From an uncultured Clostridia bacterium (GTDB lineage Bacteria > Bacillota > Clostridia > Oscillospirales > Oscillospiraceae): 30,508 nucleotides of DNA. Under the pieces are notes generated by a model. It searched no databases. It worked only from the letters and a program-made list of their open reading frames with translations, and had not been told where the DNA came from. The stretch spans positions 1-30,508 of the forward strand of contig CALERM010000046.1 in assembly GCA_937907715.1 (NCBI GenBank), written 5' to 3'. This document shows, in pieces, positions 1 through 7,494 of the stretch (positions are counted from its first letter, which is position 1; each line of letters begins with the position of its first letter). The position numbers and the translations under genes were made by a program.

Positions 1-111
1 CGGCTGTCAATCGGCTTTGCAGGCGGAAACTGCTTTTCGTGCAAACAGACAAGACAAGTGCCGAATCCGGCGGCTAAATTGGAGGAAAATGATGAAGCAT
101 AAAAACGAAAA

Positions 112-143
112 TGCAGGAGCAAAAAAAATTCCTGCAAATTTTT
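112..143 (+). terminator. Rho-independent terminator upstream of glnN
   Basis: A 7-bp stem (TGCAGGA at 112-118 with TCCTGCA at 130-136) is followed by a T-run at 139-143. It probably ends whatever is transcribed from left of the window. An 18-codon ORF (89-145) with a good GGAGG lies across it, but it is too short to call a gene. Otherwise positions 1-154 show nothing recognisable. Confidence 0.55.
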
Positions 144-154
144 AAAAATTCTGC

Positions 155-183
155 TTGACAAACGGATGAGACCTGCGTATAAT
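155..183 (+). promoter_or_regulatory. Consensus sigma-A promoter of glnN
   Basis: TTGACA (155-160), a 17-bp spacer and TATAAT (178-183) match the vegetative consensus exactly. Transcription should start near 190, giving a leader of about 160 nt before the glnN start. Such a perfect promoter suggests that control is exerted in the leader and not at initiation. Confidence 0.9.
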
Positions 184-192
184 GCGAAACAT

Positions 193-225
193 AAGGCAAC
201 GGCGTCTTTGAGCAATGGGGCTCGA
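193..225 (+). promoter_or_regulatory. Putative ANTAR-type tandem hexaloop hairpins in the glnN leader
   Basis: Two adjacent small hairpins lie at the very start of the transcript. Hairpin 1 is AAGGC (193-197), loop AACGGC, GTCTT (204-208). Hairpin 2 is TGAGC (209-213), loop AATGGG, GCTCG (220-224). Both loops are six bases with A at position 1 and G at position 4, the known recognition pattern of ANTAR-domain RNA-binding antiterminators. A third GGC-AATGGC-GTC unit at 281-292 lies inside the 5' arm of the downstream terminator, so an alternative fold could compete with termination. That an ANTAR protein acts here is inferred; none is encoded in the window. Confidence 0.6.
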
Positions 226-275
226 AGGCGTCTTTTTCCTTTTCCGCATATCAAAAAAGTTCAAACAGCGAGCAA

Positions 276-326
276 ACCGGGGCAATGGCGTCTTTATGGG
301 ATTTTTGACGCCTTGCCCCGGTTTTG
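276..326 (+). terminator. Leader attenuator (intrinsic terminator) before glnN
   Basis: A 16-bp stem with one bulged T (276-292 with 307-322) encloses a 14-base loop and is followed by a short T-run (322-325). It lies only 25 bp before the glnN start codon and downstream of a consensus promoter, so it should act as an attenuator of glnN and not as the end of an upstream gene. The T-run is short, so some read-through is expected. Confidence 0.75.
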
Positions 327-350
327 ATTCATAGAAAGGAGCGGTGCCGG

Positions 351-2447
351 ATGCAAACGGTTTCGGATTATTTCGGAAGCCTGGTGTTTGACGACAGAGT
401 CATGCGCGCCAGACTTCCGGAGAAGGTTTACAAGTCCCTGAAAAAGACCATCGATGAAGGGGTGAGTCTGGACAATCAGGTGGCGAATGCCGTGGCAGAG
501 GCAATGCGCGACTGGGCGGTTGAGCACGGCGCAACGCACTTTACCCACTGGTTCCAGCCGCTGACCGGCATTACCGCCGAAAAGCACGACAGCTTCATCA
601 GCCCATCACCGGACGGCGGCGTGATCATGGAGTTCTCCGGCAAGGAGCTGATTCAGGGAGAGCCGGACGCATCGAGCTTCCCGTCGGGCGGTCTGCGCGC
701 GACATTTGAGGCAAGAGGCTACACCGCCTGGGACCCCACGTCCTACGCATTTTTAAAGGGTAAGACGCTCTGCATTCCGACGGCGTTCTGCTCGTATGGC
801 GGCGAGGCGCTCGATAAGAAAACGCCGCTGCTGCGCTCGATGCAGGCGATCAACAAGCAGGCGCTGCGCGTTTTGAAGCTCTTCGGAAACGAGGACGTCA
901 AATGCGTCAGAACCTCCGTCGGACCCGAGCAGGAGTACTTCCTGGTCGACCGCGAGATGTTTGACAAGCGCAAGGATCTCGTCTTCTGCGGCAGGACCCT
1001 CTTTGGTGCGAAGCCCCCGAAGGGACAGGAGCTGGACGATCACTACTTCGGCTCCATCAAGCCTCGCGTGGCAGAGTTCATGGAGGACCTCAACGAGGAG
1101 CTGTGGAAGCTTGGCGTTCTGGCGAAGACCGAACACAACGAAGTCGCCCCGGCGCAGCATGAGCTTGCCCCCATTTACACAACCACCAACATCGCAACCG
1201 ACCACAACCAGCTGACGATGGAGATCATGCAGAAGGTCGCGCTCCGACACGGTCTTGTCTGCCTGCTCCATGAAAAGCCCTTTGCCGGTGTCAACGGCTC
1301 CGGCAAGCACAACAACTGGTCGTTGGCTACCGACACAGGCGTGAATCTGCTGACGCCGGGCGAAACGCCCTATGAAAACGCGCAGTTCTTATTGTTCCTC
1401 TGCGCGGTCATTCAGGCAGTCGACGACTATCAGGATCTGCTCCGGCTGTCCGTTGCGACGGCGGGCAACGATCACCGGCTCGGCGCGAATGAAGCGCCTC
1501 CGGCAGTGGTCTCGATCTTCCTCGGCGATGAGCTGACCGCGATTCTCGACGCGATTGAAGCAGACAGCCCCTACAATGCGGCGGAAAAGACCGTCATGAA
1601 GCTCGGCGTGCATGTGCTTCCGAAGTTCATCCGCGACACAACGGACCGCAACCGCACCTCGCCCTTTGCCTTTACCGGAAACAAGTTCGAGTTCCGTATG
1701 CTCGGCTCCGCCAACTCCATCGCCTGCACGAACATCATGCTCAACGGCGCGGTGGCGCAGTCGCTCAAACTCTTTGCAGACGAACTCGAAAAGGCGGACG
1801 ACTTTGAAGGCGCGCTGCACGATCTCATCCGCCGCACGATTCATGAGCACAAGCGCATCATCTTCAACGGCAACGGCTACGACGACGCGTGGATCAAAGA
1901 GGCGACCGAAAAGCGCGGACTTCTGAACCTGCGCACGACGCCGGACGCGATGCCGACGATTCTCGAGGAAAAGAATGTCTCGATGCTCACGGGGCTCAAG
2001 ATCTTCACCAAGGCGGAGATTGAGTCTCGCTATGAGATCATGATGGAAAACTACGTCAAGACTGTCAGCATTGAGGCGCAGACGATGCTGGACATGACAC
2101 GCCGGGAGATTCTTCCCGCCGTCGAGCGCTACACGAAGGAGCTTTCCGACACACTTGCGTCGAAGCTCGCCGTGATTCCTGGTCTGCCGTCCCGCTATGA
2201 GACCGGTGCAATTACGAAGCTTTCAACACTTGCCGATCAGATTGATGCGCAGGCGGGGGAGCTGGAGCAGGCGGTGCTGCACCTCAAGACGCTTACCAGT
2301 GTCACCGAATCGGCGTTTTACATCCGCGACGCGGTGCTTTCCAGAATGGCGGCGCTTCGCGTGGTGTGCGACGAGGCGGAGACCGTAACCGACGAACGCT
2401 GCTGGCCGTTCCCGACCTACGGGGATTTGCTCTTCGGCGTCCGGTAA
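351..2447 (+). CDS. glnN: Glutamine synthetase type III
   Basis: Makes glutamine from glutamate and ammonia with ATP; the main ammonium-assimilation enzyme, cytoplasmic. The 698-aa length matches GSIII (about 700 aa), well above GSI/GSII. Visible motifs are the N-terminal GSIII block (SDYFGSLVFDDRVMRARLP), the glutamate-binding VGPEQEYF near residue 190, the ATP-loop NGSGKHNNWS near 315-324 and ANEAPPAVVS further on. The ATG at 351 was chosen because AAGGAG lies 9 bases upstream; the frame stays open upstream to a TTG at 324, but this would put the start inside the attenuator tail. The leader carries a consensus promoter, ANTAR-like hairpins and a terminator, so nitrogen-responsive antitermination is likely. 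A weak terminator follows the stop codon. Confidence 0.97.
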   Translation: MQTVSDYFGSLVFDDRVMRARLPEKVYKSLKKTIDEGVSLDNQVANAVAEAMRDWAVEHGATHFTHWFQPLTGITAEKHDSFISPSPDGGVIMEFSGKELIQGEPDASSFPSGGLRATFEARGYTAWDPTSYAFLKGKTLCIPTAFCSYGGEALDKKTPLLRSMQAINKQALRVLKLFGNEDVKCVRTSVGPEQEYFLVDREMFDKRKDLVFCGRTLFGAKPPKGQELDDHYFGSIKPRVAEFMEDLNEELWKLGVLAKTEHNEVAPAQHELAPIYTTTNIATDHNQLTMEIMQKVALRHGLVCLLHEKPFAGVNGSGKHNNWSLATDTGVNLLTPGETPYENAQFLLFLCAVIQAVDDYQDLLRLSVATAGNDHRLGANEAPPAVVSIFLGDELTAILDAIEADSPYNAAEKTVMKLGVHVLPKFIRDTTDRNRTSPFAFTGNKFEFRMLGSANSIACTNIMLNGAVAQSLKLFADELEKADDFEGALHDLIRRTIHEHKRIIFNGNGYDDAWIKEATEKRGLLNLRTTPDAMPTILEEKNVSMLTGLKIFTKAEIESRYEIMMENYVKTVSIEAQTMLDMTRREILPAVERYTKELSDTLASKLAVIPGLPSRYETGAITKLSTLADQIDAQAGELEQAVLHLKTLTSVTESAFYIRDAVLSRMAALRVVCDEAETVTDERCWPFPTYGDLLFGVR

Positions 2448-2467
2448 GAAACAACCATAAGAAGCAA

Positions 2468-2491
2468 AAAACAGATTCTGTTTTATTTTTT
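2468..2491 (+). terminator. Weak intrinsic terminator after glnN
   Basis: AAAACAG (2468-2474), a 3-base loop and CTGTTTT (2478-2484) are followed by six Ts (2486-2491). The stem is AT-rich, so termination is probably partial and the small ORF at 2515 could be co-transcribed with glnN. Confidence 0.5.
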
Positions 2492-2514
2492 AAGTATTAA
2501 GAAGGAGGATTCTT

Positions 2515-2688
2515 ATGAACCGCAATGTGAACCGTTCCTATGAAGAAGAAATCTGTTATCAGTTCATCAACCCCGTACATTCGTTCCTGATGGAAAACGT
2601 CCATGAGCAGCACGATTTTTTCGATTCCTGCTTCGCATCCGATGCAGAATTGTATCTTTCCTGTCTGGATACCAGCACGTGGGACTGA
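2515..2688 (+). CDS. Small protein of 57 aa, unknown function
   Basis: An open frame of 57 codons runs from ATG at 2515 to TGA at 2686-2688, preceded by a near-ideal AAGGAGG (2502-2508) at normal spacing. The product begins MNRNVNRSYEEEICYQF and ends LYLSCLDTSTWD. It is acidic, with three cysteines (C14, C39, C50), no signal peptide and no membrane segment. I do not recognise a family. It sits 67 bp after glnN, past only a weak terminator, so nitrogen-dependent co-expression is possible. The strong ribosome binding site is the main reason to believe it; conservation would have to confirm it. Confidence 0.5.
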   Translation: MNRNVNRSYEEEICYQFINPVHSFLMENVHEQHDFFDSCFASDAELYLSCLDTSTWD

Positions 2689-2896
2689 GCACGTCAGACA
2701 GAAGACAAGGCAAATAGAACGTCCGAAGGATGGCGTATTAAAAACCTCGTAGAGTTTCGCCCCGCAGGACGAAATAAAGTGGAAATTTATTTTATCCGGC
2801 GGCTTCGCCGACCGGAAAAATACCGCACACCTCGCAAGTGTGGAATTTTTGACCCAACGGGGCAAAAATTATGCGCGCAGTCGAGGTGCAACCCAT
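2689..2896. repeat. Structured intergenic DNA with stacked hairpins
   Basis: No convincing gene is seen between the 57-aa ORF and the asnB leader. The stretch contains a GC hairpin with a TTCG loop (2796-2815), flanked by A5 that would serve as a minus-strand T-run. A second hairpin follows, CACAC/GTGTG (2826-2830 with 2838-2842) inside AAAAAT/ATTTTT (2816-2821 with 2845-2850), ending in Ts. Outer arms (CCTCG near 2748 and CGAGG near 2882) are also complementary. This looks like an interspersed intergenic repeat or a cluster of terminators. Only one copy is in the window, so its repeat status is inferred. Confidence 0.35.
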
Positions 2897-2928
2897 TCTG
2901 TCAAGAAAGCGATAGCTTTCTTGACAGA
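2897..2928. terminator. Perfect 14-bp palindrome before the asnB T-box
   Basis: TCTGTCAAGAAAGC (2897-2910) pairs perfectly with 2915-2928 around a GATA loop. No long T-run follows on either strand, so it is only terminator-like. The right arm contains TTGACA, but I see no -10 element at the proper distance. It could insulate the T-box transcript from upstream transcription. Confidence 0.4.
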
Positions 2929-2936
2929 TTTCAAAG

Positions 2937-3169
2937 GCGTCAGAGCCGGGAAAAGTAGCGCGCAGGGCTGCTTCCAGAGAGCATGGGCAGGTGCAAGCCA
3001 TGCAGTAAGTTGCGCGCGAAGAACACCCGGCGAGCCGCAAGCTGAACGAAAGCCGCGGGCTTTTTACTAGGTGCGCCGGGGCTGCTTCCCGTTATCGAAG
3101 CAGGGCGTTGCAGGACGCCGCAGAGACAAAAGATAGGTGGCACAGCGAGGCAGCACTTGCCCTATCGAA
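2937..3169 (+). promoter_or_regulatory. T-box leader, asparagine specific, controlling asnB
   Basis: Stem I is clear: GCCGGG (2945-2950) pairs with CCCGGC (3026-3031) and encloses an internal loop with AGTA (2954-2957) on one side and GAAGAACA on the other. The specifier codon is AAC (3022-3024), meaning tRNA-Asn, followed by the usual A. Stem III is CTGCTTC/GAAGCAG (3081-3102). The T-box core AGGTGGCACAGCGAG is at 3135-3149. The antiterminator pairs GATAGG with CCTATC and GCGAG with CTTGC around the bulge that binds the tRNA 3' end. Uncharged tRNA-Asn should favour expression. I find no typical competing terminator before the start codon, so the output may be translational. No convincing promoter was found upstream. 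Confidence 0.88.
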
Positions 3170-3199
3170 TGCTGAATAAAATTTTTGGAGGATTTTATC

Positions 3200-4777
3200 A
3201 TGTGTTCGATTATGGGCTATTGCGACGTCTGTGCCGCCTTTTCTGATTTTCAGAAGGGTTTTCTCAAGACCGTGTCGAGAGGACCGGACGACAGCCGGAT
3301 AGTAGACACCGGCAAGGGCTTACTTGGCTTTCACCGGCTGTCCATCATGGGCTTGACGCCCAGCGGCATGCAGCCGTTTGAGCGCGACGGCAGCTACGTC
3401 GTCTGCAACGGCGAAATTTACGGCTTTGAAGCGCTCAAGAAGGAGCTGGAAAAGAAGTACAAGTTCGTCAGCGGCTCGGACTGCGAGATTCTGCTGCCGC
3501 TGTACTTTGAGCATGGTGTGGACATGTTCAAAATGCTCGATGCGGAATTTGCGCTGATCCTGTTTGACGGGCGCACGAAGGAATATATCGCCGCGCGCGA
3601 CCCCATCGGCATCCGCCCGCTGTACTACGGCTATGACAAAAAAGGCGTCATCGTCTTTGCAAGCGAGCCGAAAAACCTTGTCGGGCTGTGCGATAAAATC
3701 ATGCCGTTTCCTCCCGGACATTATTACAAGGATGGCAAGTTCATCTGCTACAACGACATTGCAAAGCCTGTGGAGGTCTGCCACGACGATCTTGACACCG
3801 TTTGCAGCAAAATTCACGACAAGCTCATTCGCGGCGTAGAGAAGCGTCTGGTTGCCGACGCGAAGGTCGGCTTCCTGCTCTCGGGCGGTCTTGACTCGTC
3901 TCTGGTGTGCGCGATTGCTGCGCGCGAGTCGAAAGCGCCGATCCGCACCTTTGCCATCGGTATGAGCGAGGACGCGATCGATCTCAAGTACGCCAAGCAG
4001 GTCGCGGACTACATCGGAAGCGAGCACACCGAGGTCTACATGACCAGGCAGCAGGTGCTCGACAGCCTCGAAGAGGTCATCCGCATGCTGGGGACCTATG
4101 ATATTACAACCATCCGCGCGAGCATGGGCATGTATCTTCTTTGCAAGTGGATTCATGAGAACACCGACCTGCGCGTGATTCTGACCGGTGAGATTTCCGA
4201 TGAGCTGTTCGGCTACAAATACACCGACTTCGCGCCCAGTGCCGAGGAGTTCCAGAAGGAGGCGGAAAAGCGCATCCGCGAGCTTCACATGTATGACGTG
4301 CTGCGCGCCGACCGCTGCATCAGCGTCAACTCTCTGGAGGCGCGCGTGCCGTTCGGCGACCTGGATTTCGTCGAGTATGTCATGTCTGTGGACCCCGAGC
4401 TGAAGCTCAACAAATACGGCAAGGGCAAGTATCTGCTTCGCCATGCGTTTGAGGGAGACTATCTGCCGCACGACATTCTCTACCGCGAAAAGGCGGCGTT
4501 TTCCGACGCGGTCGGTCACTCGATGGTGGACGACCTGAAGGAGTTCGCGGAAAAGCAATATACCGACGAGGAGTTTGAAACGCTTCGGAAAAAGTATACG
4601 CATGCGCAGCCGTTCACGAAGGAATCGCTTCTGTACCGCGAGATTTTCGAGCGCTACTATCCCGGTCAGTCGGAGATGGTTGTCGATTTCTGGATGCCGA
4701 ACAAAACCTGGCCCGGCTGCAACGTCAACGACCCCTCGGCGCGCGTGCTGTCCAACTACGGCGCGAGCGGAACCTGA
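3200..4777 (+). CDS. asnB: Asparagine synthase, glutamine-hydrolysing
   Basis: Converts aspartate, glutamine and ATP to asparagine, glutamate, AMP and pyrophosphate in the cytoplasm. The 525-aa protein has an N-terminal class II glutaminase domain, with catalytic Cys2 immediately after the initiator Met, and a synthase domain with the ATP pyrophosphate loop SGGLDSS at 228-234 and a GEISDELFGY motif. The ATG at 3200 was chosen because Cys2 must become the N-terminus and because GGAGG lies 8 bases upstream. An alternative in-frame TTG at 3185 overlaps this ribosome binding site. The SD is in the loop of a weak AT hairpin (ATAAAAT/ATTTTAT). The AAC-specifier T-box just upstream independently supports asparagine as the product. 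Confidence 0.97.
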   Translation: MCSIMGYCDVCAAFSDFQKGFLKTVSRGPDDSRIVDTGKGLLGFHRLSIMGLTPSGMQPFERDGSYVVCNGEIYGFEALKKELEKKYKFVSGSDCEILLPLYFEHGVDMFKMLDAEFALILFDGRTKEYIAARDPIGIRPLYYGYDKKGVIVFASEPKNLVGLCDKIMPFPPGHYYKDGKFICYNDIAKPVEVCHDDLDTVCSKIHDKLIRGVEKRLVADAKVGFLLSGGLDSSLVCAIAARESKAPIRTFAIGMSEDAIDLKYAKQVADYIGSEHTEVYMTRQQVLDSLEEVIRMLGTYDITTIRASMGMYLLCKWIHENTDLRVILTGEISDELFGYKYTDFAPSAEEFQKEAEKRIRELHMYDVLRADRCISVNSLEARVPFGDLDFVEYVMSVDPELKLNKYGKGKYLLRHAFEGDYLPHDILYREKAAFSDAVGHSMVDDLKEFAEKQYTDEEFETLRKKYTHAQPFTKESLLYREIFERYYPGQSEMVVDFWMPNKTWPGCNVNDPSARVLSNYGASGT

Positions 4778-4892
4778 AAAAGGAAGGATGGGAAAAAGTT
4801 TACAAACTTCAATAAAATGGTGGTTTCTGCGAACAAACCGTATAAAAGCAATTTGGTACAAAAATATTTATATATTTTTTACAGCAAAAGAC

Positions 4893-4921
4893 TTGAAATA
4901 GGGTGCCGTTTTGTGTAAAAT
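4893..4921 (+). promoter_or_regulatory. Sigma-A promoter of the glycine-riboswitch transcript
   Basis: TTGAAA (4893-4898), a 17-bp spacer and TAAAAT (4916-4921) make a strong promoter. An AT-rich stretch (about 4857-4882) just upstream could act as an UP element. The start site would lie a few bases before the riboswitch aptamer. Confidence 0.8.
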
Positions 4922-4931
4922 ACAAATGCAG

Positions 4932-5095
4932 TTGTTCCTCTCTGGAGAGCCTCTTACAAGAGCGCCGAAGGTGTAAGGCGGTTCGCCGATCTCTCAGGCA
5001 AAAGGACAGAGCAATAATCTTGCTACGTCCTTTCCGCGACTCCCGTCCCGCAAGGCGGAAATAATCAGGAAAGGATGGACGATCGGGGGATCGTC
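4932..5095 (+). promoter_or_regulatory. Glycine riboswitch (single aptamer) and expression platform
   Basis: The aptamer (about 4932-5012) carries the conserved blocks CTCTGGAGAG, GCCGAAGG, a GGCGGTTCGCCG hairpin, TCTCAGGCAAAAGGAC and AGAG. Only one complete aptamer is visible, not a tandem pair. Its 3' strand can instead form a long hairpin: AAAGGAC (5001-5007) with GTCCTTT (5027-5033), continued by AGCAA/TTGCT. This alternative is the likely switching element. A second 8-bp hairpin, GGACGATC/GATCGTCC, sits just before the ribosome binding region (about 5076-5095). No long T-run is present, so translational control is possible. The downstream transporter suits a glycine sensor. Confidence 0.9.
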
Positions 5096-5109
5096 CGAAG
5101 GCAAAATCT

Positions 5110-6510
5110 ATGCAGGCAATCATCAGTTTCATTACCGGTACCCTTAACACAGTTGCATGGCTGTACATCTTCCTGCCATGCACCATCATCTTTGGTCTTT
5201 ATCTGACCATCCGCAACCGTGGTCTTCAGTTCACGAAGTTCGGCTACATCATGAAGAACACGCTGGGCAAAATGTTCAAGAAGCAGGAGGCAGGCGAAGG
5301 CGCAGTTACGCCGATGCAGGCTGTTTCCACGGCGCTGGCGGCTACCGTCGGCACCGGCAACATCGTCGGTACCTCTCAGGCGATCGCCCTCGGCGGCTAC
5401 GGCGCCATCTTCTGGCTCTGGATCGCGGCTCTGTTGGGCATGATGGTCAAGTACTCCGAGGTCCTGCTCGCGATCAAGTACCGTGAGCGCGACGCGAAGG
5501 GCGACTGGGTCGGCGGTCCGATGTACTACGTCAAGAACGGTCTTGGCAAGGGCTGGCAGTGGGTCGGCATTCTGTTCTGTATCTTCGCCTCCCTCGCTGC
5601 GTTCGGCATCGGCAACATGTCCCAGGTCAACTCCATCGTCGGCTCCATCAACAACGCCATTGATGCGTTCATTCCGTCCGCTGCTGCTGAGCGCGGCACG
5701 CTGAACCTCATCCTCGGCATCGTTCTTGCAGTCCTCGTCGGCGTCATCCTCTTCGGCGGCATCAAGCGCATCGGCGCGGTCGCGGAAAAGCTCGTTCCGA
5801 CCATGGCGCTTCTGTACATCCTCTTTGGTCTTACCGTTATCGTTGTTCATGCACGTAACATCATTCCTGCATTCGGCATGATCTTCTCCACTGCATTCAA
5901 CCCACAGGCAATCGGCGGCGCGGCTGCCGGCATCGTCCTGAAGGAAACCATCGTCTGGGGTCTTCGCCGTTCCGCGTTCTCCAACGAAGCCGGTCTCGGC
6001 TCGGCTGCCATCGCACATTCCGCAGCAGAAACGGGCGGTCCGGTCCAGCAGGGTATGTACGGCATCTTCGAGTGCTTTGCCGATACCATCGTGATCTGCT
6101 CCCTGACGGCTCTTACCATCATCTGCTCCGGTGTGGAAATCCCGTTCACCGTCAAGCCCGGCTCCGAGCTGATCACCGCTGCGTTTGCTACCGTCTTCGG
6201 CGATAAGATCGCTTCGCTGTTCGTCGCTGTGGCTCTGACGCTCTTCGCGTTCACGACGATCCTCGGCTGGTCCCTGTACGGCTCACGCTCCTTCCAGTTC
6301 CTGTTCGGTCTGAAGGCTGCTTCGGTCTACAAGGCGCTGTACGTTGTGGTCATCGTCGTCGGCGCTGTCTCCTCCATCGACGTCGTTTGGGATATCTCCG
6401 ATACCTTCAACGGTCTGATGGCTGTTCCGAACTTTATCGCCCTGATCGCCCTGTCGCCTGTCGTCATCAAGATGACGAAGGAATACTTCTTCGACAAAAA
6501 ACCGGCATAA
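5110..6510 (+). CDS. Sodium:alanine/glycine symporter, AGCS family
   Basis: An inner-membrane transporter that couples sodium entry to uptake of alanine or glycine. The 466-aa hydrophobic protein has multiple membrane segments and the family signature around residues 78-115, including ATVGTGNIVGTSQAIALGG and FWLWIAALLGMMVKYSEV. A second conserved region is RSAFSNEAGLGSAAIAHSAA. The start at ATG 5110 has a weak GAAGG upstream, consistent with a translationally controlled start. The glycine riboswitch in its leader suggests glycine as a physiological substrate or signal; alanine cannot be excluded. Single-aptamer switches on transporters often act as OFF switches, but the direction here is not visible from sequence. 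Terminated by a strong hairpin at 6571. Confidence 0.95.
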   Translation: MQAIISFITGTLNTVAWLYIFLPCTIIFGLYLTIRNRGLQFTKFGYIMKNTLGKMFKKQEAGEGAVTPMQAVSTALAATVGTGNIVGTSQAIALGGYGAIFWLWIAALLGMMVKYSEVLLAIKYRERDAKGDWVGGPMYYVKNGLGKGWQWVGILFCIFASLAAFGIGNMSQVNSIVGSINNAIDAFIPSAAAERGTLNLILGIVLAVLVGVILFGGIKRIGAVAEKLVPTMALLYILFGLTVIVVHARNIIPAFGMIFSTAFNPQAIGGAAAGIVLKETIVWGLRRSAFSNEAGLGSAAIAHSAAETGGPVQQGMYGIFECFADTIVICSLTALTIICSGVEIPFTVKPGSELITAAFATVFGDKIASLFVAVALTLFAFTTILGWSLYGSRSFQFLFGLKAASVYKALYVVVIVVGAVSSIDVVWDISDTFNGLMAVPNFIALIALSPVVIKMTKEYFFDKKPA

Positions 6511-6570
6511 TAAAAACACTTACCTTAAAATCGCAGCATCTTTTCGATAGGTGGAATAAATTGCAGAAAA

Positions 6571-6599
6571 CGGCTCCGGGTTTTCCCGGAGCCGCTTTT
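6571..6599 (+). terminator. Intrinsic terminator of the AGCS gene
   Basis: A perfect 10-bp GC-rich stem (CGGCTCCGGG with CCCGGAGCCG) closes a TTTT loop and is followed by CTTTTC. Confidence 0.9.
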
Positions 6600-6623
6600 C
6601 GTGCGTCTGGAAGGGCAGAAGAG

Positions 6624-6659
6624 CAAAAAACAGCCGCTGTCTGCACGATAGCGGCTGTT
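6624..6659 (-). terminator. Intrinsic terminator of the deoR-type gene
   Basis: On the minus strand a 10-bp stem (AACAGCCGCT at 6629-6638 with AGCGGCTGTT at 6650-6659) is followed by a run of T (A at 6625-6630 on plus). It faces the AGCS terminator, so the two convergent units are insulated from each other. Confidence 0.85.
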
Positions 6660-6674
6660 TCAGGTGTTTTCCGT

Positions 6675-7442
6675 TCAATCCTTCGGATAGATGCAGCGCA
6701 CGCCCTGATCTTCAAAGTACCGAAGCCACGCTTCGCTGGGGCGGGCATTGGTGACGACTGCCTCGATGCCGGAAACCGGGGTGATGTTCACGAACGAGAC
6801 CTTGTCGATCTTTGAGCTGTCGACAACAAGAATCTTCTGCCGACCGGCACGGAGCATCGCCTGCTTTGCCTGCGCGTTGAGTTCGTTCGAGTCGGTGACG
6901 CCCGCTTCGCGGTCGAGTCCCTTGCAGGAGACGAAGACCTTGTCCACATGATAGTTGCTGAGATACTTTTCGCACTGGCTTCCGACCAGCGCCAGAGACT
7001 CCGCCTTGAGTCTGCCGCCCGTGAGCAGAATCGACCACGTTTCCACATTTGCCAGCTCAACCACCAGCTCGACCGAGTTGGTAATGATCGTGAGGTTTTT
7101 CTTGTCGCGCAGCTTCTTTGCGCAGAACAGCGCCGTCGAGCTGTCGTCGATCATGAGATGGTCCCCGTCGTCGACCATCTGGCAGACGAGGTCTGCAATC
7201 TGGTTTTTGAATTCAACGTTCGTCTTGCTGCGGATGGCGTGGGACAGGTCTGTTTTCGTGCTGTTGCCAAGGATGGCGCCGCCGTAGGTTTTGGTGGCGT
7301 AGCCCTCTTTTTCAAGCTTGTCGAGGTCGCGGCGGATGGTTTCCTCTGTGACCTGATAGTGAGCGGCAAGCTCGCTGACCAGAACGCGCTGTTCAGCGCG
7401 GAGCTTTTGCAGAATTTCGTTTTTGCGTTCAATTGCTAACAT
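6675..7442 (-). CDS. DeoR/GlpR-family transcriptional regulator
   Basis: A sugar- or nucleoside-responsive DNA-binding regulator, usually a repressor. The 255-aa length is normal. An N-terminal DeoR helix-turn-helix is seen at residues 1-57 (ERKNEILQKL, VTEETIRRDLDKLEKEG), followed by a DeoRC sensor domain with the family motifs DDGDHLMIDDSSTA, TNSVELVVEL, LTGGRL and a late KILVVDSSKI. ATG at 7442 (product starts MLAIERKNEI) was chosen because GGAAGG lies upstream; the longer frame to 7565 would add an unrelated hydrophobic leader. The usual neighbours of DeoR regulators (sugar kinases, PTS genes) are absent and the flanking genes face away, so the target is unknown. Its own promoter region has an inverted repeat that may serve as operator. 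Confidence 0.92.
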   Translation of the reverse strand: MLAIERKNEILQKLRAEQRVLVSELAAHYQVTEETIRRDLDKLEKEGYATKTYGGAILGNSTKTDLSHAIRSKTNVEFKNQIADLVCQMVDDGDHLMIDDSSTALFCAKKLRDKKNLTIITNSVELVVELANVETWSILLTGGRLKAESLALVGSQCEKYLSNYHVDKVFVSCKGLDREAGVTDSNELNAQAKQAMLRAGRQKILVVDSSKIDKVSFVNITPVSGIEAVVTNARPSEAWLRYFEDQGVRCIYPKD

Positions 7443-7494
7443 GGTTTTTCCTTCCCTGTTTGCCGGATTTTGCTGCGATATCCCAAGCGGTAGT

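Noticed and set aside
89..145. 18-codon ORF with GGAGG upstream of glnN
   Set aside because: Overlaps a terminator hairpin and is too short to support as a gene. A leader-peptide role cannot be argued because the glnN promoter lies downstream.
2849..2875. Promoter for the asnB leader (TTGACC with a TATGCG)
   Set aside because: Spacing is only 15 bp and the -10 match is poor; not strong enough to list.
3320..4861. 513-codon minus-strand frame opposite asnB, and similar long frames opposite ispE-side and addA genes (16063-17247, 22442-24052)
   Set aside because: All lie antisense to genes with catalytic motifs, have biased compositions and lack starts with an SD.
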